Assembly (NCBI RefSeq): GCF_030418165.1
Contig: NZ_JAUHTQ010000005.1
Coordinates: 62,001 to 126,000, forward strand
Length of the DNA: 64,000 nt
DNA from: Ureibacillus aquaedulcis
Lineage (GTDB): Bacteria > Bacillota > Bacilli > Bacillales_A > Planococcaceae
Direction of reading: 5' to 3'
In this document: positions 9,054 to 18,351 of the stretch, in pieces
How positions within the stretch are numbered: position 1 is the stretch's first letter
Layout of the letters: each line of letters starts with the position of its first letter
Program-made: the position numbers and the translations under genes
The notes under the pieces: generated by a model
Database searches by the model: none
Told to the model about the DNA's origin: nothing
Seen by the model: only the letters and a program-made list of their open reading frames with translations

Positions 9054-10763
9054 TTACTTGTTTTTATTGATAAAAGTTTCAAATTGCTGCAATGACCATG
9101 TATTAACAATCAATTCTTTTTTCAACCATGCTTTTTGAGCATATTTTGTACCGGTTTCCATCACTTCCAGCTGTTCAATTGCATGTGCATCTGTGTTGAT
9201 GGCTATCGGCACATTGTGGTCCATTGCCATCATTAAATGCTCAATCCTTAAATCCAACCGGTACGGGCTGGCATTTAGTTCCAAAATTTTGCCATAGTGG
9301 GCTGCCCATTTAATTAGCTGCGGGATATCTGGATTATACCCTTCCCGTTGCCCAATAATCCGTCCTGTTGGATGGGCAATCATATGCACATATGGATTTT
9401 GAATAGCTGTGTGGAGTCTTTCCATGATTGTGTCCTGAGATTGCGAGAAACTTGAATGAATCGATGCGATCACGAAATCCAGTTCCTTCAAAACCTCATC
9501 ATCAAAGTCCAAAGAAGCATCCGGTAAAATATCCATTTCAGTTCCCGCAAATAAGCGGAAATCCGGATGTGCTTCATTAAATTCAATTATTTCGATACGT
9601 TGCTTTTTTAATCTTTCCGGTGTAAGGCCATTTGCCACTTTTAGATATTGTGAATGATCCGTTATTACTCCATGTGTATAACCAAGGTCGATCAAAGCCT
9701 CTCCCATTTCCTTTACAGTATGGGCACCATCGGACCATGTAGTATGCATATGCAGATCTGAAACTATCTGCTCCAAACTTACAAGTCCATCGAGTTCATC
9801 CAATCGATCCAACTCTTTTCCGGATTCGCGGACCGTTGTTGGAATGAAAGGCAATCCGAAATGGTCAAAAAACTCTGCTTCCGAATCAAAGGTTACGATG
9901 GAACCATCTGGCTGTTCCACTCCGTATTCACTGATTTTCTTCCCTTGCTCCTTGGCCAATTGACGCATACGAACATTGTGGTCCTTGGAACCAGTAAAGT
10001 GATGAAGAGCTGTGGTGTATTCCTTAAGGGCAACAAGGCGGAAATCAACACTTACTGGATCTTCTGCCTCTAGTATAACAGACACCTTTGTATCTCCAGC
10101 TGCCACAATTTCCTTTACAGGAAGCCCTTTAAGTAATTGATCCTTTACCAGTATAGGCTGTTCCGTGGCCACAATAAAATCGATATCCTTGCTCATTTCA
10201 CTAACGCGGCGGAAACTTCCAGCAACAGAGAATTTTTGGATGGCATCGATCGATTTCAGCAATTCATTTAACTCTTCAACGATTTCCTGCAAATACCAAA
10301 TCGGCAATCTCTCGCTGCGTTCCCCGAAGTGCTCCAGCTCTTTTAGAATTTTTTCTTCCGATTTTGGCCCGAAACCGGCTAGTTTTTGTATTTTATGGGA
10401 TTCACAGGCTTCCTTTAAGCTTTCTACACTATCCACGCCAAGCTCACTATAAAGTTTTGCTAATTTTTTCCCGCCTAAACCCGGCAATTTCAATAACGGG
10501 ATTAATCCTTTGGGAACTGCTTCTTCCAATTCTCTTAATTGAGAGGACCCACCGGTTTCAATAAGTTCATGAATAACGGATGCCGTACCTTTTCCAATTC
10601 CCTTTAGTTTCGTTATATCTTCAATTTCACTTAGACTGCGCTCATCTAATTCAAGTGCATTGGCTGCTTTACGAAATGCCGAGACTTTAAATGGATTTTC
10701 TCCCTGAAGTTCTAAAAGCAGTGCAATTTTTTCAAGTGTTTTAATGACAATTTTTTTATTCAT
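9054..10763 (-). CDS. polX: family X DNA polymerase with PHP domain
   Basis: Gap-filling repair polymerase with a 3'-5' exonuclease PHP domain. 569 residues, as B. subtilis PolX. Order: helix-hairpin-helix repeats (about 1-110, including LPGLGGKKLAKLY), nucleotidyltransferase palm with VAGSFRRVSEMSKDIDFIVA carrying the paired catalytic aspartates and a third aspartate in PVSVDFRLV, then the PHP domain starting SDLHMHTTWSDGAHT and ending in INTDAHAIEQL. GGAGG lies near the ATG. It starts after a terminator that ends zapA-cvpA, so it begins a separate polX-mutS2-yshE unit. Confidence 0.95.
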   Translation of the reverse strand: MNKKIVIKTLEKIALLLELQGENPFKVSAFRKAANALELDERSLSEIEDITKLKGIGKGTASVIHELIETGGSSQLRELEEAVPKGLIPLLKLPGLGGKKLAKLYSELGVDSVESLKEACESHKIQKLAGFGPKSEEKILKELEHFGERSERLPIWYLQEIVEELNELLKSIDAIQKFSVAGSFRRVSEMSKDIDFIVATEQPILVKDQLLKGLPVKEIVAAGDTKVSVILEAEDPVSVDFRLVALKEYTTALHHFTGSKDHNVRMRQLAKEQGKKISEYGVEQPDGSIVTFDSEAEFFDHFGLPFIPTTVRESGKELDRLDELDGLVSLEQIVSDLHMHTTWSDGAHTVKEMGEALIDLGYTHGVITDHSQYLKVANGLTPERLKKQRIEIIEFNEAHPDFRLFAGTEMDILPDASLDFDDEVLKELDFVIASIHSSFSQSQDTIMERLHTAIQNPYVHMIAHPTGRIIGQREGYNPDIPQLIKWAAHYGKILELNASPYRLDLRIEHLMMAMDHNVPIAINTDAHAIEQLEVMETGTKYAQKAWLKKELIVNTWSLQQFETFINKNK

Positions 10764-10821
10764 GATAGTCCTCCCTCTATAAATACTGAATCATCCAATA
10801 TTCTTTCGTTGTTCGTGGAAA

Positions 10822-10859
10822 AAGGAAATGCCCCAAAAGTCGCTTTGGGACATTTCCTT
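10822..10859 (-). terminator. terminator after cvpA
   Basis: A 16-base stem (AAGGAAATGTCCCAAA on the minus strand, one G-U pair) with a six-base loop and a TTTTTCC tail. It separates zapA-cvpA from polX. Confidence 0.85.
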
Positions 10860-10904
10860 AAAAATCAATCATCTACGACCTACGATAATCTTTCTCTCAT
10901 ATGT

Positions 10905-11447
10905 TTATTGCTCTTTATAGATATACCACCAGTCTTGAACCATGCTTGTGAAAACTGGCGTATGCTCTAACATAAGCTTTGCAATGATGGAACCATCCAT
11001 AATATTCTGTATCGGCCCTACAGGAAGTAGCGCTATCACATACATTGCAATAAATAATATTAAATAGAATTCAACAAAACACAGGATGGCACCCAGTAGT
11101 CGGTTCACGGAATTCAAGATCGGTAAGTAAGTCAGGAAATCAAAAATGGAACCAAGAATTTGCAGTGCAATTTTTACAGCAAAGAAAATAACTGCAAAGG
11201 CAATGATTCGATAGAATGTTTGGTCCACATTTAACGAATCGAGGACCAGCATCATCGATAAATCCTCAGAAACTCCTGGATACGGAATCCATAGAACAAA
11301 CTTATCCGCAAGCGGTTTATAATAGATATACGCTACAATGAGTGCGACAAAAAAACTAACAAGATGGATGGCCTGAACAATGAAGCCACGTTTAAGTCCT
11401 ACTAGTATACTAGCAGCAAATATAATCAGTAATATAATATCCAGCAT
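10905..11447 (-). CDS. yshB: CvpA-family membrane protein (YshB-like)
   Basis: Integral membrane protein of the CvpA/colicin V production family. 180 residues with four predicted helices: about 2-20, 27-47, 78-98 and 115-140. The N-terminal signature MLDIILLIIF...GLKRGFIVQAIHL is typical. It starts five bases after the zapA stop, so the two genes are cotranscribed and probably translationally coupled, the same pair as yshA-yshB in B. subtilis. Exact molecular role is not known for the Bacillus proteins. Confidence 0.9.
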   Translation of the reverse strand: MLDIILLIIFAASILVGLKRGFIVQAIHLVSFFVALIVAYIYYKPLADKFVLWIPYPGVSEDLSMMLVLDSLNVDQTFYRIIAFAVIFFAVKIALQILGSIFDFLTYLPILNSVNRLLGAILCFVEFYLILFIAMYVIALLPVGPIQNIMDGSIIAKLMLEHTPVFTSMVQDWWYIYKEQ

Positions 11448-11452
11448 TTACT

Positions 11453-11713
11453 TCAACCCTTTAATTTTTTCAATTCTTCCTCAAGCTTCTCAACTTGTTC
11501 TTTCAATTTCAGTAACTCATGTACGGTATTGACAGCTGTTAAAACGGCAAGCTTCGAACTATCCAATGAAGGATTATGTACACGTATTTCTCGCATTTTA
11601 TCATCTACTATAGAAGCAACTAATCTCATATGTCCCGTAGATTCAGACCCGACCATTTTGTATGAGTGGCCATAAATTTCTACGGATATTCGATTTTTTT
11701 CTTGGTCAGCCAT
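11453..11713 (-). CDS. zapA: cell division protein ZapA
   Basis: FtsZ-bundling Z-ring accessory protein. 86 residues: N-terminal beta domain ([14 protein letters not shown]) and a C-terminal coiled coil with heptads ([20 protein letters not shown]) that forms the dimer/tetramer. The ATG at 11713 follows TAGGAGG by about eight bases. First gene of the zapA-cvpA pair. Length and layout match Bacillus ZapA (YshA). Confidence 0.94.
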   Translation of the reverse strand: MADQEKNRISVEIYGHSYKMVGSESTGHMRLVASIVDDKMREIRVHNPSLDSSKLAVLTAVNTVHELLKLKEQVEKLEEELKKLKG

Positions 11714-11854
11714 GCAATACCTCCTAGAACAACTTTAACAAACAACATTGCGATCATGAATTCAATATTTTACAACCATTTAAAACAAGCGAATGATTGC
11801 AGATTTGGTTATTTTACACTTCAGTAGAGTATACTAATAAAATTTATAATACAT

Positions 11855-11884
11855 ATCATACCATCTTTACTTTATACAGTACAA
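11855..11884 (-). promoter_or_regulatory. probable promoter for zapA-cvpA
   Basis: Minus-strand TTGTAC (11879-11884), 18-base spacer, TATGAT (11855-11860). The 450-base zapA-rnhC interval (11714-12167) is A/T-rich and holds the divergent promoters; I see nothing else in it. Confidence 0.45.
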
Positions 11885-12028
11885 CTACATTCAGGTTACA
11901 AAACCAATACTATCAATACTTTTGGTCACTTAAATAATTTCAAAACCTTGGATTGGAATGTATAATTATGTATTTATTAAAGGTAGAATCAATCCGTTTT
12001 TTAATTTATCTGCTCGGTGGTTTTTCTA

Positions 12029-12055
12029 TTGTCATGAAAGAAAACGCGTTATAAT
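12029..12055 (+). promoter_or_regulatory. possible promoter for rnhC
   Basis: TTGTCA (12029-12034) and TATAAT (12050-12055) lie 15 bases apart, short of the optimal 17. It is the best sigma-A candidate ahead of rnhC. Confidence 0.35.
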
Positions 12056-12167
12056 AACACTATAATGTATGGTAATTCCATAAAGGCTGCAACAAACGCT
12101 TTTATAAAATTTAAAGCAGATGAAAATGTTCAAGATGTGTACCTCAGAGAAAGAAAGGACTGAACGA

Positions 12168-13124
12168 ATGTCTAATATTGTCTTACAGCTTTCAAGTGAA
12201 GTGCAGAATCAGGTGAAATCCTATTATGCATCATCAACCATAGAACGAAATGCACCAGGAGTTATTTTTGCAGCAAAGCTACCGGATACTGCAATCACAA
12301 TCTACAAATCCGGAAAAGTAATGTTCCAGGGCGGTGGAGCAACAAGGGAAGCAGGCCGCTGGGGTGAAGTAGGTTCAACTGCTTCCCAATCAACATCTTC
12401 TACAAGTGCCCATAAAACCATTATGACAAAAGGAGATAGGCTCCCGGAAAACTTCTCAGCCATGTCCGTCCTCGGCTCGGATGAAACTGGAACCGGTGAT
12501 TATTTCGGACCCGTTACCGTTGCAGCTGTATATGTACCGAAAGATAAAATCGAACTCCTCTATGAGCTCGGGGTGAAGGATTCCAAAATGTTAAATGATC
12601 AGATCATGCTTAAAATCGCTCCCGATATCATGTCTGTTTGTCCTCATAGCATTCTGACACTGCGCAACGAAAAATATAATGCCATTCAAGCAAAAGGATA
12701 TTCACAGGGTAAAATCAAGGCAATGCTGCACAATCAAGCATTGAAACTCGTCCTATCAAAAATAGAGCCTGAAAAGCCCCAGTATATTTTGATTGACCAA
12801 TTTGCAGAGCGGAACATTTATTATAATCACATAAAAAATGAAAAAGAAATTATCCGCGAAAATGTTTTATTTTCAACAAAGGCTGAACAGCTTCATGCTG
12901 CTGTTGCCGCTGCCTCTATTCTGGCCCGTTATGCTTTCTTGAAAGAAATGGATCGATTATCAAAAATAGCAGGAATGAATCTGCAAAAAGGCGCTAGTGG
13001 CAAAGTCGATGAGATGGCTGCACGCATCTGGTTGAAACATGGCGAGGAAACATTGAAATCAATCTCCAAATGGCATTTTGCCAATACTGAAAAGGCCAGA
13101 AAGATAGTAAATAAAAAGAAATAG
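12168..13124 (+). CDS. rnhC: ribonuclease HIII
   Basis: Type 2 RNase H that cleaves RNA in RNA-DNA hybrids. ATG 12168 (MSNIVLQLSSEVQ) is chosen because AAAGGA lies seven bases upstream; the open frame extends 16 codons further without a site. 318 residues, normal length. The N-terminal TBP-like substrate-binding domain (about 1-85, with YKSGKVMFQGGG) precedes the catalytic domain, where GSDETGTGDYFGPV supplies the first acidic residues and GVKDSKMLND plus LIDQFAERNI and VAAASILARYAFL supply the rest. Divergent from zapA, as in B. subtilis. Confidence 0.96.
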   Translation: MSNIVLQLSSEVQNQVKSYYASSTIERNAPGVIFAAKLPDTAITIYKSGKVMFQGGGATREAGRWGEVGSTASQSTSSTSAHKTIMTKGDRLPENFSAMSVLGSDETGTGDYFGPVTVAAVYVPKDKIELLYELGVKDSKMLNDQIMLKIAPDIMSVCPHSILTLRNEKYNAIQAKGYSQGKIKAMLHNQALKLVLSKIEPEKPQYILIDQFAERNIYYNHIKNEKEIIRENVLFSTKAEQLHAAVAAASILARYAFLKEMDRLSKIAGMNLQKGASGKVDEMAARIWLKHGEETLKSISKWHFANTEKARKIVNKKK

Positions 13125-13130
13125 CTCTAA

Positions 13131-13165
13131 AGGGGAAACGTCATAAAACGGCGTTTCTCCTTTTT
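13131..13165. terminator. bidirectional terminator between rnhC and the symporter
   Basis: Stem GGGGAAACG / CGTTTCTCC with TTTTTA on the plus side; the reverse side has AAAGG then a weaker tail. It lies between two convergent genes. Confidence 0.8.
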
Positions 13166-13169
13166 ATTT

Positions 13170-14603
13170 TTAAGCATTTCCAACTTCAAGCTTTCTATTA
13201 AATTCTGTTTTATTCGGAAGGATTAATGACACAATAATCGTCAAAACTGTTGAAATCAGTACTCCCCAAAGGATTCCGAACAACACAGACGCAATAGCCC
13301 CTGAAAGTAATCCGATTCTGCCTCCCCAAACGGATACCCGGCTATTTTGTGATCCCATTTCAAATTTTTCGAACTTCCTTTTCTTCCATAGAAGCCCAAC
13401 GATTAGTACCGGTACAACCCCGCCACCTGTTAATGTATAGGCAAAGGAGAACAGGTTGATAATCGACTCGGAAAAATTCGCCGCCAAGGTTGAAAAGATC
13501 CCGACTAGCACCACCAGCCATTTAGAAAGGACAATCAACCTTTCATCTTTTATTTCCTTTGAAAAGGGGATGACAAGATCATTTACAATGACAATGGCTG
13601 CAGAATGCAGTAATGAGGATGCACTCGATATGGCGGCCAGGAAGATTAAGATGAAGAAAACAAGTGCGGTTGTTTGTGACATTTCATTCAGGATGAGCCA
13701 AGAGATTGCATTTGCAGATTCCAGATTAGGGTTCATTGCTTTCACAATCATTCCCGAAACAGAAGCTAAAATAGTAAAGATGATGGCACCGATACCGCTA
13801 TACAACATCGCACGACTGGCAGCTTTGGGATTTCCTGCTGCAAAGCATCGCTGCCAATACACCTGAGCCGCCAATACCCCGAAGCATCCAGTGACAAAGA
13901 GTGTTACGATTTCCCAGCCGGAAATACTCATTTGCGTTAAGTCGCTGGCATCCACTTCGGCTAGCATCGTTTTTAGATTTGAATAACTAAAATCAATTTT
14001 GGCGTAAACCTTTATATAAAACCAAATGGCGATCCCCAGCAATAAAACACCCTGAACAAAATCAGTCCAAACCACGGATAACATTCCGCCTACCGTTGTA
14101 TAGATGATAAAGACTGCTGAAAAGAAGAAAATCAATAGCAGCGGATCTGCTCCTGTAAAGACGGAGAAAAGTTGCCCCATTCCTTTTGCCTGTCCGCCAA
14201 TCCAGGCAATCATGATGGAAGAAGTTAAAATGCCAACAATCGCCCGTGATATCTTATCTCTCAGAATTAAATCATTTAATAGTTCTGCAATACTTTTGTA
14301 GGTAAACCTAGCAGCAAACCCTGCAAATAACAAGGCAAAAAGGATTTTTGCGCCTTGCTCCCCAATAATGAACGGGATATTGGCAACCCCGATTTCAAAC
14401 CCTTTTGAGGAGTGGCCAACAAAATTCCCGACTCCCATGATTGTTGCAAGGTCAGTGAATAATAGTAAGAAAAATGGCAATGTCCCTCCAGCAATTGCAA
14501 ATTGCAAAAAGCTTTCGCTTGACTTCTTTCTAAATCTCAAAGACATTCCAATGAAAAATAAACTTAAAACGATCGTTGCAATCCAGGTCCATGTTGCAAG
14601 CAT
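13170..14603 (-). CDS. sodium:solute symporter family transporter, substrate unknown
   Basis: Secondary transporter of the SSF (LeuT-fold) family. 477 residues with about 12-13 hydrophobic helices; unusual N-terminal MLATWTWIATIVLSLFFIGMSL. Conserved family segments visible are TDFVQGVLLLGIAIWFY, the helix with GCFGVLAAQVYWQRCFAA, and AAISSASSLLHSAAIVIVND corresponding to the sodium-site helix 8 serines. AAGGGGGG precedes the ATG. It stands alone between two terminators, so context does not suggest a substrate; pantothenate-, proline- or acetate-type members cannot be separated by eye. Confidence 0.85.
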   Translation of the reverse strand: MLATWTWIATIVLSLFFIGMSLRFRKKSSESFLQFAIAGGTLPFFLLLFTDLATIMGVGNFVGHSSKGFEIGVANIPFIIGEQGAKILFALLFAGFAARFTYKSIAELLNDLILRDKISRAIVGILTSSIMIAWIGGQAKGMGQLFSVFTGADPLLLIFFFSAVFIIYTTVGGMLSVVWTDFVQGVLLLGIAIWFYIKVYAKIDFSYSNLKTMLAEVDASDLTQMSISGWEIVTLFVTGCFGVLAAQVYWQRCFAAGNPKAASRAMLYSGIGAIIFTILASVSGMIVKAMNPNLESANAISWLILNEMSQTTALVFFILIFLAAISSASSLLHSAAIVIVNDLVIPFSKEIKDERLIVLSKWLVVLVGIFSTLAANFSESIINLFSFAYTLTGGGVVPVLIVGLLWKKRKFEKFEMGSQNSRVSVWGGRIGLLSGAIASVLFGILWGVLISTVLTIIVSLILPNKTEFNRKLEVGNA

Positions 14604-14666
14604 TAGTTTCCCCCCTTAAATCAGATTATTCCATACTTATCCTACATACCCATTTTCTAGAGGAAA

Positions 14667-14707
14667 AAACCATACAACCACCTGTAAAATCAAGTAGTGT
14701 ATGGTTT
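14667..14707. terminator. terminator after the isochorismatase-family gene
   Basis: Arms AAACCATAC / GTATGGTTT with a partly paired loop; A/T tails on both sides. Reads as the stop for the minus-strand hydrolase gene. Confidence 0.7.
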
Positions 14708-14722
14708 CCTAATTCTATCTAT

Positions 14723-15262
14723 TTATTTTACTAGTTTACTAATTGCTTTGAATTGATCGCCTTTTGCGATTTGCAGCATTTCAAAAAGAGCCATTTCAAC
14801 GGAAGTTACCTTCACACCAAGCTGCATCATTTTATCAAGGCCAATTTCATGATTTTTATCTGTACGCGAAGATACGCAATCTGCAAGCACTTCCACTTCA
14901 TACCCTTTGTGTATAAGTTGTGCTGCTGTTTGATAGACACAAATATGTGTTTCGATTCCGGCTATCAGAACCTTTTTACGTTTTGTTGCCTCTAATTGTT
15001 CTACAAATTCCGGCGTATCATATGCACTGAATGTGATTTTTTCGATTGGCTTATAATTTGGCAAGGCTTGTGCAATTTTCTCCACGGTTGGTCCAAGTCC
15101 CTTTGGATATTGTTCTAGCCATAAAACAGGTAAATCTAATATTTGTGCGCCCTCTGCTACCTTCACAATATTTGAAATCACTAGTTCACTGTCATGAACA
15201 ATTTCTGCAAGCCTTCCTTGAATGTCAACCAAAACCAATACTGTTTCTTCTTTTGTAAGCAT
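14723..15262 (-). CDS. isochorismatase-family cysteine hydrolase
   Basis: Small alpha/beta cysteine hydrolase (YcaC/nicotinamidase-like superfamily). Start placed at ATG 15262 (MLTKEETVLVLVDIQ), nine bases after GGGG; the ATG three codons earlier is too close to it. 179 residues. The catalytic triad is visible: Asp in LVDIQ, Lys in QYPKGLG (about 57) and Cys in AGIETHICVYQT (about 110). The SRTDKNHEIGLDKM segment is typical of the group. It is a single gene between terminators. Substrate cannot be predicted. Confidence 0.88.
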   Translation of the reverse strand: MLTKEETVLVLVDIQGRLAEIVHDSELVISNIVKVAEGAQILDLPVLWLEQYPKGLGPTVEKIAQALPNYKPIEKITFSAYDTPEFVEQLEATKRKKVLIAGIETHICVYQTAAQLIHKGYEVEVLADCVSSRTDKNHEIGLDKMMQLGVKVTSVEMALFEMLQIAKGDQFKAISKLVK

Positions 15263-15376
15263 CTTTCCCATCCCCTTTGTTCAATATTTCTACTTTTCTT
15301 ATTATATATCATTCATTTTAGATATAAAATTCTCCAACTTGAGTGTTCATGAATCTATACTTTCTTCCTATCCCAA

Positions 15377-15405
15377 TTGAAACAAAATGATGGGACATGT
15401 ATAGT
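15377..15405 (+). promoter_or_regulatory. sigma-A promoter for the small membrane protein
   Basis: TTGAAA (15377-15382), 17-base spacer, TATAGT (15400-15405). It overlaps the first ATG of the open frame (15397), which rules that ATG out and supports the TTG at 15427. Confidence 0.8.
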
Positions 15406-15426
15406 ACTATTAGAAAGGGTGATATT

Positions 15427-15897
15427 TTGATTCGATTAAGCTGGTTAATTAGTCTTGGAATTTCGTTGCTCGGCTTTTTAATAATAGGGCACTTCTTCAC
15501 TATCCAACCCGACGAAACGGCGAATAATGGAAGTTTGGGTTTTATCGGGATTATATTTGTTTTACCTTTTTTATTATTAAGCATATTTATCACATTTCGA
15601 TATATTCTTGCTTTAACAAGAAGTACAACAGATCGCTTAATGAAGTCTTTCTCAATAATTGGGGGAATTTTGCTGGTAGGGGTACTTTTGTACTTTTCGC
15701 TAGATTATAAAAATGGTGTTTTAGCTGCACTAGACGGGTCTGCCGTTGGACCCACCCTCCCCAAGTTAAACGAATATACATATACAATCTATTTCAACTT
15801 TTATACCTTTGCCTTGATTCATGCCATTGTTGGTGTCATAGCTGCGGTGGTTGGAGTAGTAAAACCTGGAACGAAAAAAGAAGAGTTGCCCGAGTAA
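15427..15897 (+). CDS. four-helix membrane protein of unknown function
   Basis: I do not recognise this family. With the TTG start at 15427 (seven bases after AAAGGG and downstream of the promoter at 15377-15405) it has 156 residues beginning MIRLSWLISLGISLLGFLII. Four hydrophobic stretches are visible: about 5-24, 42-64, 74-94 and 128-148, with a short acidic/lysine tail (KPGTKKEELPE). A loop of about 30 residues between helices 3 and 4 contains GSAVGPTLPKLNEYTYT. It is a single-gene unit: its own promoter and a terminator that overlaps the stop codon. Confidence 0.75.
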   Translation: MIRLSWLISLGISLLGFLIIGHFFTIQPDETANNGSLGFIGIIFVLPFLLLSIFITFRYILALTRSTTDRLMKSFSIIGGILLVGVLLYFSLDYKNGVLAALDGSAVGPTLPKLNEYTYTIYFNFYTFALIHAIVGVIAAVVGVVKPGTKKEELPE

Positions 15898-15914
15898 TAC
15901 TCGTGCGACTCTTC
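15880..15914. terminator. bidirectional terminator overlapping the membrane-protein stop codon
   Basis: Stem GAAGAGTTGC / GCGACTCTTC (one G-U) with an inner CGAGT/ACTCG pair. ATTTTT follows on the plus strand; it also lies just after pheT on the minus strand. Confidence 0.8.
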
Positions 15915-15933
15915 TTCATTTTTGTGAACAAGC

Positions 15934-18339
15934 TTATCGAAGTTCTGCCCCAGCTTCAGTTAAAGCTTTTAACACTTTATTGTGTGCACTTACTACTTCT
16001 TCGTCCGTTAATGTACGTTCTGGGTCAAAGTATGTTAATGAGAAGGCAACGGATTTTTTACCCGCTTCCATTTTATCTCCTTCGTATACATCAAATACTT
16101 TCACTTCTTTTAATAATTTTGTGCCAGCAGCACGGATTACTTCAATAATTTCCCCAGCTGGTTTAGAACGGTCAAGCTCTAAAGCGATATCACGCGTGAT
16201 GGCAGGGAAACGTGGAACAGATGCGTAAACCAATTCTTCTACTTCTGCACCCAGTACGGCTTTTAAGTTTAATTCTGCTACGAATGTTTCTTTCAGATCA
16301 TATTTTTTGCGTTCAATAGGATGCAAACCGCCGATGATTCCAACCTTTTCCCCGTCAAGCAGGATTGCAGCTGTTTGACCAGGATGAAGCCCATCAACAT
16401 TCGCTTTTTCAAAAGATATGCGATCTGTTAAGCCAAGTTTTTCGAATAAGCTTTCTATAATTCCTTTTGCAACGAAGAAATCAACTGTCAGCTTCTCGCC
16501 TTGCCATGCATGATCTACCCATTTTCCTGAAAGCACAAGGGCAAGATGTTCTTCTTCATATGGAAGTTCATCTTCAGTTTTTCCAAGGAATACAGAGCCG
16601 ATTTCATATAGAGCAACAGAATCTGCTTTACGGGCTACGTTATAGCCAGCTGCTTCAATTAAATGCGGAATCAAGCTCTGACGCAAAGTAGAGCGTTCTT
16701 CACTCATCGGCATTAGTAATTTAGTCGTATCTTCTGCCTTAAGTGCAAATTTTTGAGCAAGCTCATCAGATGTTAATGAATAAGTAACAGCCTGGTAAAG
16801 TCCAGCCCCTTCCATCACATTACGAGCGATACGGCGTTTTGCTTGATAAGGAGTTAATCCACCAATTTGCTCATTGCCTTCCGGTAATGTCATTGGAATT
16901 TCATCATATCCATAAAGCCTTGCGATCTCTTCAACGATATCTTCTTCGATTTTAATATCTTGACGGCGTGTCGGTGCATCAATGATTAACATCCCATTAG
17001 CCGCTTCCACATCAAATTGCAGACGGTTTAAAATCGACAGCATGTCTTCCAAAGAGATTTTCATGCCAAGACGGTTGTTAATAAAGTCTGGTGATACAAC
17101 AACACGTGCTGGTGATTTATCTAGATCATCAACTGCTACAGTTCCTTCCAGAACCTCTCCACCAGCAAGCTCCGCTAGAAGCTGTGCAGCGCGTTCTCCT
17201 GCAATAAGTACGCGGTTTGGATCTACTCCTTTTTCAAAACGAGCAGAAGAATCCGAGCGTAAACCTAATTCCTTGGATGTACGACGAACGGAGAAACCAT
17301 CGAAATAAGCTGCTTCAATGACTACTGTCGTTGTGTCAGATGTTACTTCAGAGTTCGCCCCACCCATCACACCTGCAATGGCAACTGGTTCTTGGCCATT
17401 CGTAATAACAAGATTATGAGCTTTTAAACTACGCTCCTGATCATCCAATGTAACGATTTTTTCGCCTTCATTTGCTAAACGAACAAGAATTTCACTTGAT
17501 TTCAGTGCATCATAGTCAAAAGCATGAAGCGGTTGGCCGTATTCCATTAAAATATAGTTCGTAATATCCACTACATTGTTGTGCGGACGTACGCCGGCAG
17601 CCATTAAATAATGCTGCAGCCAAAGTGGAGATTCCGCGATTTTCACATTTTTAACAACTTTCGCTGCGTATAATGGATTCTCTTTTGCCTCTACACTAAC
17701 TTTAATATAATCTTCGGCTTTTTCCGAAACAGTTTGGTACTGAATCTCAGGTAATTTCACTTCTTGAGATAAAATCGCTGCTACTTCATAAGCAACACCC
17801 AGCATAGATAAGGCATCAGAACGGTTCGGTGTTAATCCTAGTTCCAATACTGTGTCACGTAGTCCGATTAGTTCCAGTGCGTCACTGCCAGGAACAGTAT
17901 CTTTAGGCAATACGTATATTCCTTCTGCATATGCTTTAGGAACAACACGACCTTCCACACCTAGTTCTTGCAGCGAACAAATCATACCGTTTGATTCTTG
18001 ACCGCGCATTTTTGCTTTTTTAATTTTTACGCCTCCTGGTAGACGTGCACCAGGTAAAGCGACAATCACTTTTTGGTCTGCAGCCACATTTGGAGCTCCA
18101 CAAATAATTTGACGGATATCACCTTCGCCAACTTCTACTTGGCAAACATTTAACTTATCTGCATCTGGGTGTTTTTCCTTCGAAACCACATGCCCAACAA
18201 CGACATTTGTCATACCTTGGGAACGATCGATTACTGCATCCACTTCGATGCCTGAACGCGTAATTTTTTCGGCCAACTCTTCCGGTGCGATGCCATCTAT
18301 ATCAACATATTGTCTTAACCAATTTAACGAAACTAACAT
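15934..18339 (-). CDS. pheT: phenylalanyl-tRNA synthetase beta subunit
   Basis: Beta subunit of the alpha2-beta2 enzyme charging tRNA-Phe. 801 residues, normal length. Domains: N-terminal EMAP/tRNA-binding fold (about 40-150, VGHVVSKEKHPDADKLNVCQVEVG), B3/B4 editing domain (about 200-380, including EYGQPLHAFDYD), B5 (about 405-475), catalytic-like core, and the C-terminal FDX-ACB anticodon domain (about 705-800, SVPRFPAITRDIALELD). GGGGG precedes the ATG, which starts 12 bases after the pheS stop. Controlled with pheS by the Phe T-box upstream. Confidence 0.98.
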   Translation of the reverse strand: MLVSLNWLRQYVDIDGIAPEELAEKITRSGIEVDAVIDRSQGMTNVVVGHVVSKEKHPDADKLNVCQVEVGEGDIRQIICGAPNVAADQKVIVALPGARLPGGVKIKKAKMRGQESNGMICSLQELGVEGRVVPKAYAEGIYVLPKDTVPGSDALELIGLRDTVLELGLTPNRSDALSMLGVAYEVAAILSQEVKLPEIQYQTVSEKAEDYIKVSVEAKENPLYAAKVVKNVKIAESPLWLQHYLMAAGVRPHNNVVDITNYILMEYGQPLHAFDYDALKSSEILVRLANEGEKIVTLDDQERSLKAHNLVITNGQEPVAIAGVMGGANSEVTSDTTTVVIEAAYFDGFSVRRTSKELGLRSDSSARFEKGVDPNRVLIAGERAAQLLAELAGGEVLEGTVAVDDLDKSPARVVVSPDFINNRLGMKISLEDMLSILNRLQFDVEAANGMLIIDAPTRRQDIKIEEDIVEEIARLYGYDEIPMTLPEGNEQIGGLTPYQAKRRIARNVMEGAGLYQAVTYSLTSDELAQKFALKAEDTTKLLMPMSEERSTLRQSLIPHLIEAAGYNVARKADSVALYEIGSVFLGKTEDELPYEEEHLALVLSGKWVDHAWQGEKLTVDFFVAKGIIESLFEKLGLTDRISFEKANVDGLHPGQTAAILLDGEKVGIIGGLHPIERKKYDLKETFVAELNLKAVLGAEVEELVYASVPRFPAITRDIALELDRSKPAGEIIEVIRAAGTKLLKEVKVFDVYEGDKMEAGKKSVAFSLTYFDPERTLTDEEVVSAHNKVLKALTEAGAELR

Positions 18340-18351
18340 AGTTGTACCCCC

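Noticed and set aside
15397-15426. Upstream ATG of the small membrane protein
   Set aside because: It lies inside the promoter spacer; the TTG at 15427 has the ribosome site.
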